Part shown: piece by piece, positions 1-7,328 of the stretch
How positions within the stretch are numbered: position 1 is the first letter of the stretch
Layout of the letters: the number at the start of each line of letters is the position of its first letter
Origin: Methanosarcinales archaeon
GTDB taxonomy: Archaea; Halobacteriota; Methanosarcinia; Methanosarcinales; Methanogasteraceae
Direction: 5' to 3'
DNA length: 13,119 nt
Assembly: GCA_030672605.1 (NCBI GenBank)
Contig: DAOVGE010000214.1
Span: 1 to 13,119, forward strand
Translations under genes and position numbers: made by a program
Notes under the pieces: generated by a model
The model's database searches: none
What the model saw: the letters and a program-made list of their open reading frames with translations, nothing else
Told to the model about the DNA's origin: nothing

Positions 1-1407
1 TTGATAACCGAAGAGGATGCAAAACTCGCAACGATTCAGGCATCGTTGATCGTATCAGAGCTTCCGAACACCTCCGCCGGGAATAAAACCGTGCAAGAAC
101 ACTGGAACAGGATATATTCGGTCACATCCTTCTTTGTTGGAACCGCGGATGATCTAACGCCGTATGAATACCAGATCGCAATCGCAGAGGTCTTTGGTTC
201 GGATTTCGATACCACGGAACTGGCAGACGACGGGAAACTACTGGAGCTCAAAGTGGCATTAGCCGGATTGAGGAGTCCTGAGATATACGGTGGCTCCGGG
301 GTCTGCGTGATCTATCCGCCGTTCACACGGGAAAAACTGTATGAATGCCTGGACAAAACGAAGGGTTTCAGGTTCATGGGGCAGAGGTTCATTCCTGATG
401 CGTATATGTTCCAACAACTGGTCTTCCCGGCTGTCGGGATATATGTGGGCAATGAGACGCCATTTACGATGTGTGTCACGGACGGGGGACTCGCGAGATG
501 TTTCCCGAGAGGTCTGGATGTTATGGCGGTTCTTGGTTCCGGATGTGCCGAGGCTATCCTGCGGGAGGACGGCGATACTGAGTACGAAGGCGTGAACACG
601 AGTTATGATAAGCAATTGGAAGAGCTTAAAACAGAGTTTGCGGGTTTTGATACCGATGAATGGAATCGAAATCTGTACTGGAGCTGGCTATACACCTTAA
701 AGCCGTTGTTAAACGAGTTTGGAGATGGCTACCCGACATTCATGCAGACAGAAGCGTGGCAGAAGAAGGAGTTGCAGACGTCGCTTGCCTCATGGACCGA
801 ACTCAGGCATGACACCATACTGTATGCCAAGCAGAGTTACACTCCTGTGCCAACCTGCATGCCGCCATCGCCGGTAATAGGATACGTAGAACCTGTTCCG
901 GAATTCTATTCTCGTCTGTTGAGGCTAACAGAGATGACGGACGATGGGCTTACTGACCTCAATGTCCTGAATGTGACAGAGAAGGAACGATTGCAGAGTC
1001 TGGAGTACATCCTGAACCGATTGATCAACATATCAGTCGACGAACTTGAGAACAGGGAGTTAACAGAGGACGATTACGAATTCATAAACGACTTTGGGCA
1101 GCATCTGGATTATGTTGTCACAGGTGTGGATGACGAGGGTGCGAAAACCACGATTGTTGCGGATGTGCATACCGATTGTACCACGGAAATGGTTCTGGAG
1201 GAAGGCGTTGGTTATGTGAAGTTGATTCTGGTTGCATATCGTGTTCCCGACGGCAGGATCATCCTGGGCGCAGGTCCAATCTTCAGCTACTACGAGTTCA
1301 AGCATCCGATGGATGACAGGTTGACGGATGAAGCGTGGAGAGAGATGCTACGGGATAATCCGCCGGATGCGCCTGAATGGGTGAAAGGGATCGTGGTCTC
1401 TGAGTGA
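1..1407 (+). CDS. DUF3160 family protein, 3' part (N-terminus outside window)
   Basis: The frame is open from the first base of the window to the TGA at 1405, giving 468 residues. The TTG at base 1 is probably an internal codon, because no ribosome site can be seen and DUF3160 proteins are usually much longer (from memory roughly 700 residues or more). The family call rests on the segment around residues 263-280 (ASWTELRHDTILYAKQSY), which I recognise as typical of DUF3160, with further acidic and aromatic-rich sequence downstream. The family is found in bacteria and archaea, often as secreted or lipid-anchored proteins, and its function is unknown. Any signal peptide would lie upstream of the window. 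No membrane segment is visible in this part. The C-terminus is intact (ends WVKGIVVSE). An 80-nt gap separates it from htpX, so the two need not be co-transcribed. Confidence 0.75.
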   Translation: MITEEDAKLATIQASLIVSELPNTSAGNKTVQEHWNRIYSVTSFFVGTADDLTPYEYQIAIAEVFGSDFDTTELADDGKLLELKVALAGLRSPEIYGGSGVCVIYPPFTREKLYECLDKTKGFRFMGQRFIPDAYMFQQLVFPAVGIYVGNETPFTMCVTDGGLARCFPRGLDVMAVLGSGCAEAILREDGDTEYEGVNTSYDKQLEELKTEFAGFDTDEWNRNLYWSWLYTLKPLLNEFGDGYPTFMQTEAWQKKELQTSLASWTELRHDTILYAKQSYTPVPTCMPPSPVIGYVEPVPEFYSRLLRLTEMTDDGLTDLNVLNVTEKERLQSLEYILNRLINISVDELENRELTEDDYEFINDFGQHLDYVVTGVDDEGAKTTIVADVHTDCTTEMVLEEGVGYVKLILVAYRVPDGRIILGAGPIFSYYEFKHPMDDRLTDEAWREMLRDNPPDAPEWVKGIVVSE

Positions 1408-1487
1408 ATTCCACAACAAAGCCACCGGTACTCGAAAGGATTATGTGCGGCAAAAACCTTTAACGGATGGATAACGGAGAATCAAAT

Positions 1488-2372
1488 ATGAAGAAATGGC
1501 AGCGTGATTACGGGCTGGCAACGAGGATGTTTATGACCATGTTTATGTTGTTTGTGGTCTACATCGCATTCATAGCGGCATTATCCTACGTATTCGAAGG
1601 AAGCATCGTTCCGATCATGCTCTTTGCAGGAATCATGCTCTTTGCACAGTACTACTACTCTGACAAGATGGTCTTGATGAGCACAGGCGCCCGCGTTGTT
1701 GATGAGAGCGAAGCACCCGAACTTCACGGCATCATATCGCGATTGTGCATCGAGGCGAATCTACCGAAGCCGAGGGTTGCAATCGTTGACAGCAGCATCC
1801 CGAATGCGTTTGCGACCGGTCGGAGTCCAGAGAAAGCGGTTGTGGCGGTCACAACCTCGCTTATGCGAAAGCTCAACTCAAACGAGCTCACCGCGGTGCT
1901 CGCGCACGAACTGACGCACATAAAGAACCGGGACGTGATGGTTCTGACAATCGCAAGCTTCTTCTCAACCATCGCGTTCTTCCTTGTCAGGTATCTCCTC
2001 TTCTTCGGAGGGGGAAGTCGGCGTGAAGGTGGCACTCAGATCATGCTCGCATGGGTCGCCTCGCTTCTCGTCTGGATCATCAGTTACCTACTGATACGGG
2101 CGCTCTCACGGTACCGGGAGTTTGCTGCGGATCGGGGCGCGGCGGTAATCACTGGTCACCCCTCCCATCTGGTGAGCGCGCTCATGAAGATCAGCGGCGC
2201 AATGGACCGGGTGCCGACCGAGGATATCAGAAAGGCTGAGGGCATGAACGCGTTCTACATCATACCAGCGATATCGGGAAGATCGATTATGGCGCTCTTC
2301 TCCACACACCCGTCGCTTGAGAAGAGGGTCGCAGCGCTCGAGAAGATGTCCCGAGATATGGAAATGAGATAA
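1488..2372 (+). CDS. htpX: HtpX-family membrane zinc metalloprotease
   Basis: This encodes an M48-family integral membrane protease that degrades damaged membrane proteins. I chose the ATG at 1488 (294 aa, normal for the family) because GGAG at 1476-1479 sits 8 nt upstream; an in-frame ATG at 1467 would add only seven residues (MDNGESN) and has no clear ribosome site. From the 1488 start: two N-terminal membrane helices (about residues 13-33 and 38-55), the zinc motif HELTH at 140-144 with catalytic Glu141, two further helices (about 152-172 and 184-204), and the third zinc ligand region SRYREFAADR with Glu211. All catalytic residues are present. A possible promoter element (AAAACCTTTAA, near 1453-1463) lies upstream but is weak. 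pspAB follows 43 nt downstream; htpX and pspAB are neighbours in other prokaryotes too, which supports a role in envelope stress. Confidence 0.95.
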   Translation: MKKWQRDYGLATRMFMTMFMLFVVYIAFIAALSYVFEGSIVPIMLFAGIMLFAQYYYSDKMVLMSTGARVVDESEAPELHGIISRLCIEANLPKPRVAIVDSSIPNAFATGRSPEKAVVAVTTSLMRKLNSNELTAVLAHELTHIKNRDVMVLTIASFFSTIAFFLVRYLLFFGGGSRREGGTQIMLAWVASLLVWIISYLLIRALSRYREFAADRGAAVITGHPSHLVSALMKISGAMDRVPTEDIRKAEGMNAFYIIPAISGRSIMALFSTHPSLEKRVAALEKMSRDMEMR

Positions 2373-2415
2373 ACGAGATGCGCGGGATAAATGAGGTATA
2401 AATGGGCTGGACACG

Positions 2416-2967
2416 ATGAAATTTCTTGACTCGCTCCTCGGAAGAACGAAACTGAGAAAACCGAAGATTGATGCACTCTTCGCACTCTCGACTGCGCACA
2501 TCGCAATGGAGTCGATAGGCTTCGAACCATCCGGCAAAACCGGAATCTGCTTCAAGCCTGTCGAATCATCGCGGTTTTCCGAGATGGAGAGCGATCTACG
2601 AGATCTGCTCCAGCTCAGTGCATCCGATACCGGCACAACCTGCCAGTTCGAGACCGATAAATACAACTACTCCTGGGTCATTCTGAGCGATCCTGACTTT
2701 GAAGACCTTGTCACGACCACATATCTGATAAGCGAGACCGTAATCGAGCATGATTTTGAAGAACGGCTTCTCTGTTCGGTTTTTTCTTTTAAGTCGGTCT
2801 ATTTGATATATAACTACAAAGAAGGCACGTTCTATCCATTCGCCCCGCTGAGCGGAACAAAAAGGGATAGTAATCTCGAATTCAGGGTGAGATCGTCGAT
2901 GGAGGTTGAACTCCCAATCGAGAAGGAGATGGAGAAGTGGTATCCGCTGTGGGGGATCCCGTTTTAG
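2416..2967 (+). CDS. pspAB: PspA-associated protein PspAB
   Basis: A soluble protein of 183 aa with the hallmarks of the PspAB family. These are the start MKFLDSLLGR, a segment DALFALSTAHIAMES near residues 18-32, CFKPVESSRF near 45-54, a tyrosine-rich stretch YNYKEGTFYPFAPLSGTKRD near 135-154, and the C-terminal EKWYPLWGIPF. The length matches the family. PspAB is known from actinobacteria and haloarchaea as a partner of the phage-shock protein PspA, often next to htpX; its biochemical activity is unknown. Here it lies 43 nt after htpX on the same strand, so I infer co-transcription. GAGGT at 2393-2397 is too far from the ATG to be a normal ribosome site, so initiation may depend on readthrough from htpX. 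No pspA gene is visible in the window. Confidence 0.85.
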   Translation: MKFLDSLLGRTKLRKPKIDALFALSTAHIAMESIGFEPSGKTGICFKPVESSRFSEMESDLRDLLQLSASDTGTTCQFETDKYNYSWVILSDPDFEDLVTTTYLISETVIEHDFEERLLCSVFSFKSVYLIYNYKEGTFYPFAPLSGTKRDSNLEFRVRSSMEVELPIEKEMEKWYPLWGIPF

Positions 2968-3103
2968 GCTCGTTTTCTATTGCCCCCTTCGCTAAATCTT
3001 CAAACGAATTACGGAACTTATAATTTTTCTGGTTCTGACGTTTTCTGTGGTCGATGTGGGAACCCCCTCGCGTATGCGGAAAATCGCGGGCATCCCACCC
3101 TAC

Positions 3104-3184
3104 CTTTGTGTCTCTGCGCCTTTGCACCTTTGCGTTAAACTGACGAACGAGAACGCAAAGACGCGATGACGCAAGGGCGCAAAG
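3104..3184. repeat. Long imperfect hairpin repeat of the CTTTGCG/CGCAAAG type
   Basis: This is the main content of the 283-nt gap between pspAB and the channel gene. The left arm (3104-3136) and right arm (3152-3184) are each 33 nt and are complementary at 24 positions, with four of the mismatches able to form G-U pairs in RNA; the loop is 15 nt. Both arms are built from repeats of CTTTGCG or CGCAAAG. A shorter copy with the same core lies at 10012-10053. A half-site AAACCACAGAATCC follows at about 3190. The rest of the gap (2968-3103 and 3185-3250) shows no gene that I can support. Confidence 0.75.
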
Positions 3185-3250
3185 ATTGGAAACCACAGAA
3201 TCCATCAGAATCAGTAATTTTTGTAAGCCGATCCGATCACAATCCCAGTA

Positions 3251-4060
3251 TCAGCCCGATTCTTCATCGGTCTCGTGGTAAATGATACTGCCGCAATGCT
3301 TGCAGTGCGTGGCATCGGCATCATGGTGCGTGAGACCGCATTTCTTGCACGTCACAAGCCGTTTTCCGGAAACCGAGAGCATAAACTCCTTTATCAGCAA
3401 ACCAAGCTGCCACGGCACGAGAGCAATGCTGACCAGTATCATGAGAACGGTTATGAGCCGTCCGAGTGGGGTTACCGGAACGACATCGCCAAGACCGACT
3501 GTGGTGAGCGTCACTATTGAGAAGTACATCGCAGAGCCGAGGTCATCGATATCCGGGTTTTCAGCCTGTTCAGCCTCATAGATGAACGATGAAGAGACAA
3601 AGATGATTGAAACGATTGTAAATATGATCTTGATGATTCTTATGTCATGCATCTTCGCATCATCTGAGAGGAACGCACCTGTGTCAACAAACCGCATGAA
3701 CCTGAAGATGCGGAAGACCCTGAATATGCGCACAAACCTGAGGTCCAGGAACGTGATGAACGTGGGTATGATTGCAACGAGATCTATGATGCTGTAGACT
3801 TCAAAAACGTGTTTCACCTTCTTTTCTGCAACCCACATCCGCAAGATATACTCCAGTATGAAAATGGAGACTGTGACAACCTCGATAGCCCAGAAAATAC
3901 CAGGATTCACATTGTGAAAGTAACTCTCCACGATGAAGACGAGTACCGTAAAAAGATTGAGGCATATTATGAATAAATCGATAAATCTTCCTTCAGATGT
4001 TGTGGTGTCGTGTAGATAGAATACAACCTTTTCTTTCGTGGTTCCACGCCCGGTGTGCAT
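3251..4060 (-). CDS. Voltage-gated-type K+ channel with C-terminal zinc ribbon
   Basis: This encodes a six-helix ion channel of the Kv superfamily. Using the start at 4060 (269 aa): S1 lies around 27-47, S2 around 57-75 and S3 around 87-105. S4 carries Arg at 108, 111, 114, 117, 120 and 123, every third residue, the classic voltage-sensor pattern. After S5 comes the pore with selectivity filter TVGLGD (187-192; Leu replaces the usual Tyr), and then S6. The tail holds C238-x2-C241 and C253-x2-C256, a small zinc ribbon, in place of a long cytoplasmic regulatory domain. Start choice: an upstream ATG at 4087 overlaps a TATA-like box (4086-4094), so a transcript from that promoter would begin close to the ATG at 4060 and would be leaderless or nearly so. 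No ribosome site precedes either ATG. It is transcribed towards pspAB, alone. Confidence 0.9.
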   Translation of the reverse strand: MHTGRGTTKEKVVFYLHDTTTSEGRFIDLFIICLNLFTVLVFIVESYFHNVNPGIFWAIEVVTVSIFILEYILRMWVAEKKVKHVFEVYSIIDLVAIIPTFITFLDLRFVRIFRVFRIFRFMRFVDTGAFLSDDAKMHDIRIIKIIFTIVSIIFVSSSFIYEAEQAENPDIDDLGSAMYFSIVTLTTVGLGDVVPVTPLGRLITVLMILVSIALVPWQLGLLIKEFMLSVSGKRLVTCKKCGLTHHDADATHCKHCGSIIYHETDEESG

Positions 4061-4085
4061 AGAATTAACATTGACTGATGTGTTC

Positions 4086-4094
4086 ATATAAATT
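4086..4094 (-). promoter_or_regulatory. TATA-like box of the channel gene
   Basis: On the minus strand the sequence reads AATTTATAT, a good archaeal TATA box. Its centre lies about 30 nt upstream of the ATG at 4060, where transcription should begin. This supports the shorter protein start and a leaderless or very short-leader transcript. Confidence 0.5.
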
Positions 4095-4260
4095 CGCCTG
4101 GAACACAATTCCGGGTCTCTGGTATCTCGCGTGAAAGTATTCAAACGACCCATCATATCGGTTATTTACCCAACCCATCCCACTCGGGTTTTGAGGTGTT
4201 TCCCGGAAATTTGGTATGTTTCTGGCAGTTTTTATGCCTTCGGCGATGCTATCGCAATCA

Positions 4261-4320
4261 CGAATTTCACGAATGGACGAATTGCACAAATTTATTTTGG
4301 CTTAGCATTCGTGAAATTCG
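4261..4320. repeat. Perfect 15-bp inverted repeat, ATTCGTG family
   Basis: CGAATTTCACGAATG at 4261-4275 is the exact reverse complement of CATTCGTGAAATTCG at 4306-4320, with a 30-nt spacer. Additional partial copies flank it: AATCACGAAT at 4256-4265 pairs with ATTCGTGATT at 4333-4342, so alternative stems are possible. A related 16-nt half-site occurs at 12670-12685 (14 of 16 identical to 4262-4277). It lies in the 449-nt non-coding gap between the divergent channel and rfcS genes; outside this repeat and the two promoter regions I see nothing I can support in 4061-4509. Confidence 0.8.
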
Positions 4321-4460
4321 TTTATTAGTGCCATTCGTGATTTCTACGCCCCCAATACTCCACGGGCACGATTTATCTACGAGATGTTTGCACTCGCGAA
4401 TTACAGAAAGAGCCACAATTCCGCCCCCACAAATCCGAAACCTTAAGACGCCAATAACAA

Positions 4461-4502
4461 AAAGAATATATTCAATAAATTCACATATAGGACAGGCGGA
4501 GG
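4461..4502 (+). promoter_or_regulatory. rfcS promoter region and start-deciding Shine-Dalgarno
   Basis: AATATATT at 4465-4472 is a plausible TATA box. GGAGG at 4498-4502 is a strong ribosome site. The seven bases between it and 4510 put an ATT codon at the optimal distance, which is the main argument for ATT initiation of rfcS. Confidence 0.55.
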
Positions 4503-4509
4503 AATTTTC

Positions 4510-5478
4510 ATTAAACAGGAGATATGGATCGAGAAATACCGACCAAAGAAACTTTCAGATGTGGTCGGGCAGGATAATACGATTAAACGATTGATTTCCT
4601 ACGTTCACGCAAAAAATTTGCCACATCTGCTGTTCACAGGTCCACCCGGAGTCGGCAAGACAGCATCCGCCGTATCGATTGCACGGGAACTCTTTGGCGA
4701 TACATGGCAGTCCAATTTCATCGAACTGAATGCCAGCGATGAGCGCGGAATCGATGTGGTGCGGCACAAGATCAAGAACTTTGCCAGAACCTCGCCGGTC
4801 GGGGACGCCGAGTTCAAGATCATCTTCCTGGACGAGGCTGATGCCCTGACATCTGATGCCCAGTCTGCGCTGCGCAGAACAATGGAGCAGTACACAAGAA
4901 CGTGCAGGTTCATCATGTCCTGCAATTATTCATCAAAAATTATAGAACCACTTCAATCGAGATGCGCGGTCTACAGGTTCAACGCAATCACGGCTGATGC
5001 GGTCGAGGAGAGGGTCCGGCACATCGTGCTCTCCGAACACCTTGAGATCACCGAAGATGGGTTCACTGCAATCAAGTACGTGGCACGCGGTGACATGCGC
5101 AAGGCGATAAATGCGCTGCAATCCGCAGCTATGCTCGACGCAAAGATTGATCGCGATGCAATATACCAGATAACTGCAACGGCTCGTCCTGAAGAGATTG
5201 AGAATCTCGCTCTGAGCGCATACAAAGGCGATTTTGCAAAATCCCGCAGAAAACTGGAGGATCTGTTGACCAAACAGGGGTTATCTGGCGAGGATGTTGT
5301 CGGGCAGATATACCGGGCGATGTTCAACATCAAAGAGATTCCGGACCGTAAAAAGGTCGAATTGATCGATAAAATTGGGGAAATAGATTTCAGGATAACT
5401 GAAGGGGCAAACGAGAGGATACAACTCGAAGCGCTACTCGCATGCTTTGTACTATCCGGAGGAGCTTACAATGATTGA
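4510..5478 (+). CDS. rfcS: Replication factor C small subunit (clamp loader), probable ATT start
   Basis: This encodes the AAA+ ATPase subunit that, with RfcL, loads the PCNA sliding clamp at primer ends during DNA replication and repair. Numbering from the codon at 4510 (322 aa, normal for the family): conserved N-terminal box IWIEKYRP at 5-12, Walker A GPPGVGKT at 44-51, Walker B with DEAD at 108-111, and the SRC arginine-finger motif at 140-142. The C-terminal collar domain follows. The frame contains no ATG, GTG or TTG between the stop at 4444 and the GTG at 4561. Starting at 4561 would delete the IWIEKYRP box, which RFC subunits always carry. ATT at 4510, 7 nt after GGAGG, is the best start. 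Its stop overlaps the next gene by 8 nt. No intein is present. Confidence 0.93.
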   Translation: MKQEIWIEKYRPKKLSDVVGQDNTIKRLISYVHAKNLPHLLFTGPPGVGKTASAVSIARELFGDTWQSNFIELNASDERGIDVVRHKIKNFARTSPVGDAEFKIIFLDEADALTSDAQSALRRTMEQYTRTCRFIMSCNYSSKIIEPLQSRCAVYRFNAITADAVEERVRHIVLSEHLEITEDGFTAIKYVARGDMRKAINALQSAAMLDAKIDRDAIYQITATARPEEIENLALSAYKGDFAKSRRKLEDLLTKQGLSGEDVVGQIYRAMFNIKEIPDRKKVELIDKIGEIDFRITEGANERIQLEALLACFVLSGGAYND

Positions 5479-6199
5479 TCGAGTACCTACCGGCATACCC
5501 GGGTTCGATGAACTCTGCGAAGGCGGACTGATCAAGGATCGGACATACTTGCTCTCAGGAACGTCCGGAACCGGCAAGACAAACTTCGCATTCCAGTTTC
5601 TGTACAGTGGAATCACTGAGTACGGTGAGAACGGAATCTTTGTTGCGACCGAGGAGCGTCCCGAGCAGATACGGCAGAATCTATCGGGATTCGGATGGGA
5701 CCTGGAGGCGCTCGAGGATGAAGGAAAACTCGCGATCATTGATGCATGCTCCACGAAGATCGGGGTCCCGTCGCAGGAACAGTATGTGGATGTGCGACCA
5801 TTCGATATGCGCGCTCTTCTTAACCAGATCATTGCAATACAGGATATGAGCGGCGCAAAACGCGCTGTGATCGATTCGAGCACTTCGCTCGGGTTCCATC
5901 TCCAGGATCCTGCAAAGATCAGAATCGAGTTGCTAAAACTGAGCACAACCCTTGAGATTCTCGGTCTCACATCGTTTATGACCTGCGAGACCATCGACGA
6001 CACCCTGTATAGCCGATTCGGCGTCGAGAACTTCGTTACCGAGGGCACGATCATGCTGTACAACAGGCGGTATGAGAACGTGCGTGTCCGCAGCATGGAG
6101 ATCTTCAAGATGCGCGGGTCGGACCACAGCAAGGGCATTCACCCCTACGAGATCACATCGAGCGGAATTGTCATCCACCCGCACGAAGAAGTCTACTGA
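5471..6199 (+). CDS. Single-domain KaiC/RAD55-type RecA-fold ATPase
   Basis: A 242-aa ATPase of the KaiC-like (COG0467) group. I chose the ATG at 5471 because GGAGGAG at 5458-5464 lies 6 nt upstream; a TTG at 5447 in the same frame has no such support. Walker A GTSGTGKT is at 30-37, the tandem catalytic glutamates EE at 61-62, Walker B VIDSS with Asp125, and the KaiC-family tail motif RGSDHSKGIHPYEI at about 205-218. One domain only is present, so this is not a circadian double-domain KaiC. Archaeal members are common and mostly of unknown role, with proposed links to signalling, motility or DNA repair. The 8-nt overlap with rfcS implies coupled translation, and the next gene starts 8 nt after its stop. 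Confidence 0.9.
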   Translation: MIDRVPTGIPGFDELCEGGLIKDRTYLLSGTSGTGKTNFAFQFLYSGITEYGENGIFVATEERPEQIRQNLSGFGWDLEALEDEGKLAIIDACSTKIGVPSQEQYVDVRPFDMRALLNQIIAIQDMSGAKRAVIDSSTSLGFHLQDPAKIRIELLKLSTTLEILGLTSFMTCETIDDTLYSRFGVENFVTEGTIMLYNRRYENVRVRSMEIFKMRGSDHSKGIHPYEITSSGIVIHPHEEVY

Positions 6200-6207
6200 G
6201 ATATGAG

Positions 6208-7218
6208 ATGCGCCTCCACGACATCCTGAATCGCAACTCCGCAGAGCCCATCTTTCTTGCGGAGAATAGCTTCAGTGACTTGAGGCGAACGCCGACAACA
6301 GAACAGTATCTCAAGGAATTTGAGAGAATCGGTGATCTGAGTTCCGCACAACCCATTCAACTGGTAGACAACGGCGCAACCATCGCATTCGCGCTCTATC
6401 TGCGTTCGCAGGGCATTGATCACTGGCTCGTCTTGACAAACATAATCTCGAAGGATGAGCGCTTCGCCGAGAGGGTGCGTGCCATCGCAGGCAACGGCTG
6501 CGAAGCAATCGAGATCGATTTCTCCGAGCTGCGTTCTGCGGTAATTGAATATTATTCCATATTTCTTGCGAACCAGTGGTTATGCGAGTCATGCGCACGT
6601 GAAGAGCTCCCATATCTCGATATCGGCACCTTTGCATCGGTTCGTGAACTCCTGCATGGGGGACTTGAAGATGTATCGGGTGCGCTGGGTGCGCTGGATG
6701 GTCAGGATGCGCAGAACGAGCGTGACGAACGGCTGCTGCATCTTCTTCGCAGGAGCCTGCCTGATTCACAGGATACGGACGTGCTTGAGATCTGCTGCGG
6801 AGACGGGGGCGCGACAGGCGCGCTTCACAGTCTCGGATGCGACCCGATCTGCATCGATTACGACAAATGTGACATCTGCGATGGACTCAGAAGCGGTGCG
6901 CTCCATAAGGATCGGTCGATTGTTCTCGATTCCACAGAACTCTCCATGTTCTTCGGAAGGGAGTTCGACTGCGTGACCGGATTCATGATAGGTCCGATCC
7001 AGCCGTTCAACAAGGATCTCTGGGCGAGCATTCTGCGCGAATCAACAAAGGTCGTGCGGACCGGCGGTACACTGATCTTCACGTTCTACGCCGCCTGCGA
7101 ACTCGAGTTTGCTGCAGAGGTGCTCGGTTGCTGCGGCGTATCCGGGCGCGGCTTCGAGAACCTCCCGGATCTGCCAGATATCGGGTACGATCGGTGGGTC
7201 TATCTCGGTTCGGCGTGA
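6208..7218 (+). CDS. Class I SAM-dependent methyltransferase-like protein
   Basis: A 336-aa protein. The C-terminal half has a Rossmann-type methyltransferase pattern: motif I VLEICCGDGG at 192-201, an acidic residue ending strand 2 in ICIDYD (Asp217), a motif-IV-like CVTGFMIGPIQPF around 255-267, and a strand 5 region VVRTGGTLIFTFY near 282-294. The N-terminal half (1-180) is not one I recognise; it includes a CESC pair (C126, C129) that could bind metal with other cysteines. The protein is cysteine-rich overall. It starts 8 nt after the KaiC-like gene, with GAGAT-like sequence just upstream, so it probably belongs to the rfcS transcript. The substrate cannot be told from the sequence; RNA, protein and small molecules are all possible. 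Confidence 0.65.
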   Translation: MRLHDILNRNSAEPIFLAENSFSDLRRTPTTEQYLKEFERIGDLSSAQPIQLVDNGATIAFALYLRSQGIDHWLVLTNIISKDERFAERVRAIAGNGCEAIEIDFSELRSAVIEYYSIFLANQWLCESCAREELPYLDIGTFASVRELLHGGLEDVSGALGALDGQDAQNERDERLLHLLRRSLPDSQDTDVLEICCGDGGATGALHSLGCDPICIDYDKCDICDGLRSGALHKDRSIVLDSTELSMFFGREFDCVTGFMIGPIQPFNKDLWASILRESTKVVRTGGTLIFTFYAACELEFAAEVLGCCGVSGRGFENLPDLPDIGYDRWVYLGSA

Positions 7219-7274
7219 TTGCGTGCTGGCGTAGAATATGTTTGATGTCTGCAACCGCCGACGTATCGGCGTGC

Positions 7275-7320
7275 TTTTAAGATATATGATCACACATACA
7301 TCACATACTCAAATGGAGGG
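7275..7320 (+). promoter_or_regulatory. serA promoter and ribosome site
   Basis: TTTTAAGATATAT at 7275-7287 is a likely TATA box, placing transcription near 7308-7312. GGAGGG at 7315-7320 then sits 8 nt before the TTG at 7329, which fixes that codon as the serA start. The ATG at 7313 overlaps this ribosome site and is out of frame. Confidence 0.5.
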
Positions 7321-7328
7321 AACACGGA

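Noticed and set aside
2395..2402. TATA-like TATAAAT between htpX and pspAB
   Set aside because: It lies only about 14-20 nt before the pspAB ATG, too close for transcription to begin upstream of the start codon.
3104..3184. CRISPR-like repetition of CGCAAAG units
   Set aside because: The units are 7-8 nt, arranged as two complementary arms, with no regular spacers of 30-40 nt.
2882..3205. A 107-codon minus-strand open frame spanning the hairpin repeat
   Set aside because: Starts inside repeat sequence and ends in antisense pspAB; a short middle stretch looks protein-like, but nothing supports expression.
4196..4594. A 132-codon plus-strand open frame between the channel gene and rfcS
   Set aside because: It runs through the inverted repeat and into rfcS in the wrong frame; the translation looks like repeat sequence and has no ribosome site.
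5452..6138. A 228-codon open frame on the minus strand opposite the KaiC-like gene
   Set aside because: Antisense shadow of a gene with intact Walker motifs; serine-rich low-complexity translation.
7313..7315. ATG upstream of serA as its start
   Set aside because: It is out of frame with serA and overlaps the ribosome site; TTG at 7329 is in frame and properly spaced.
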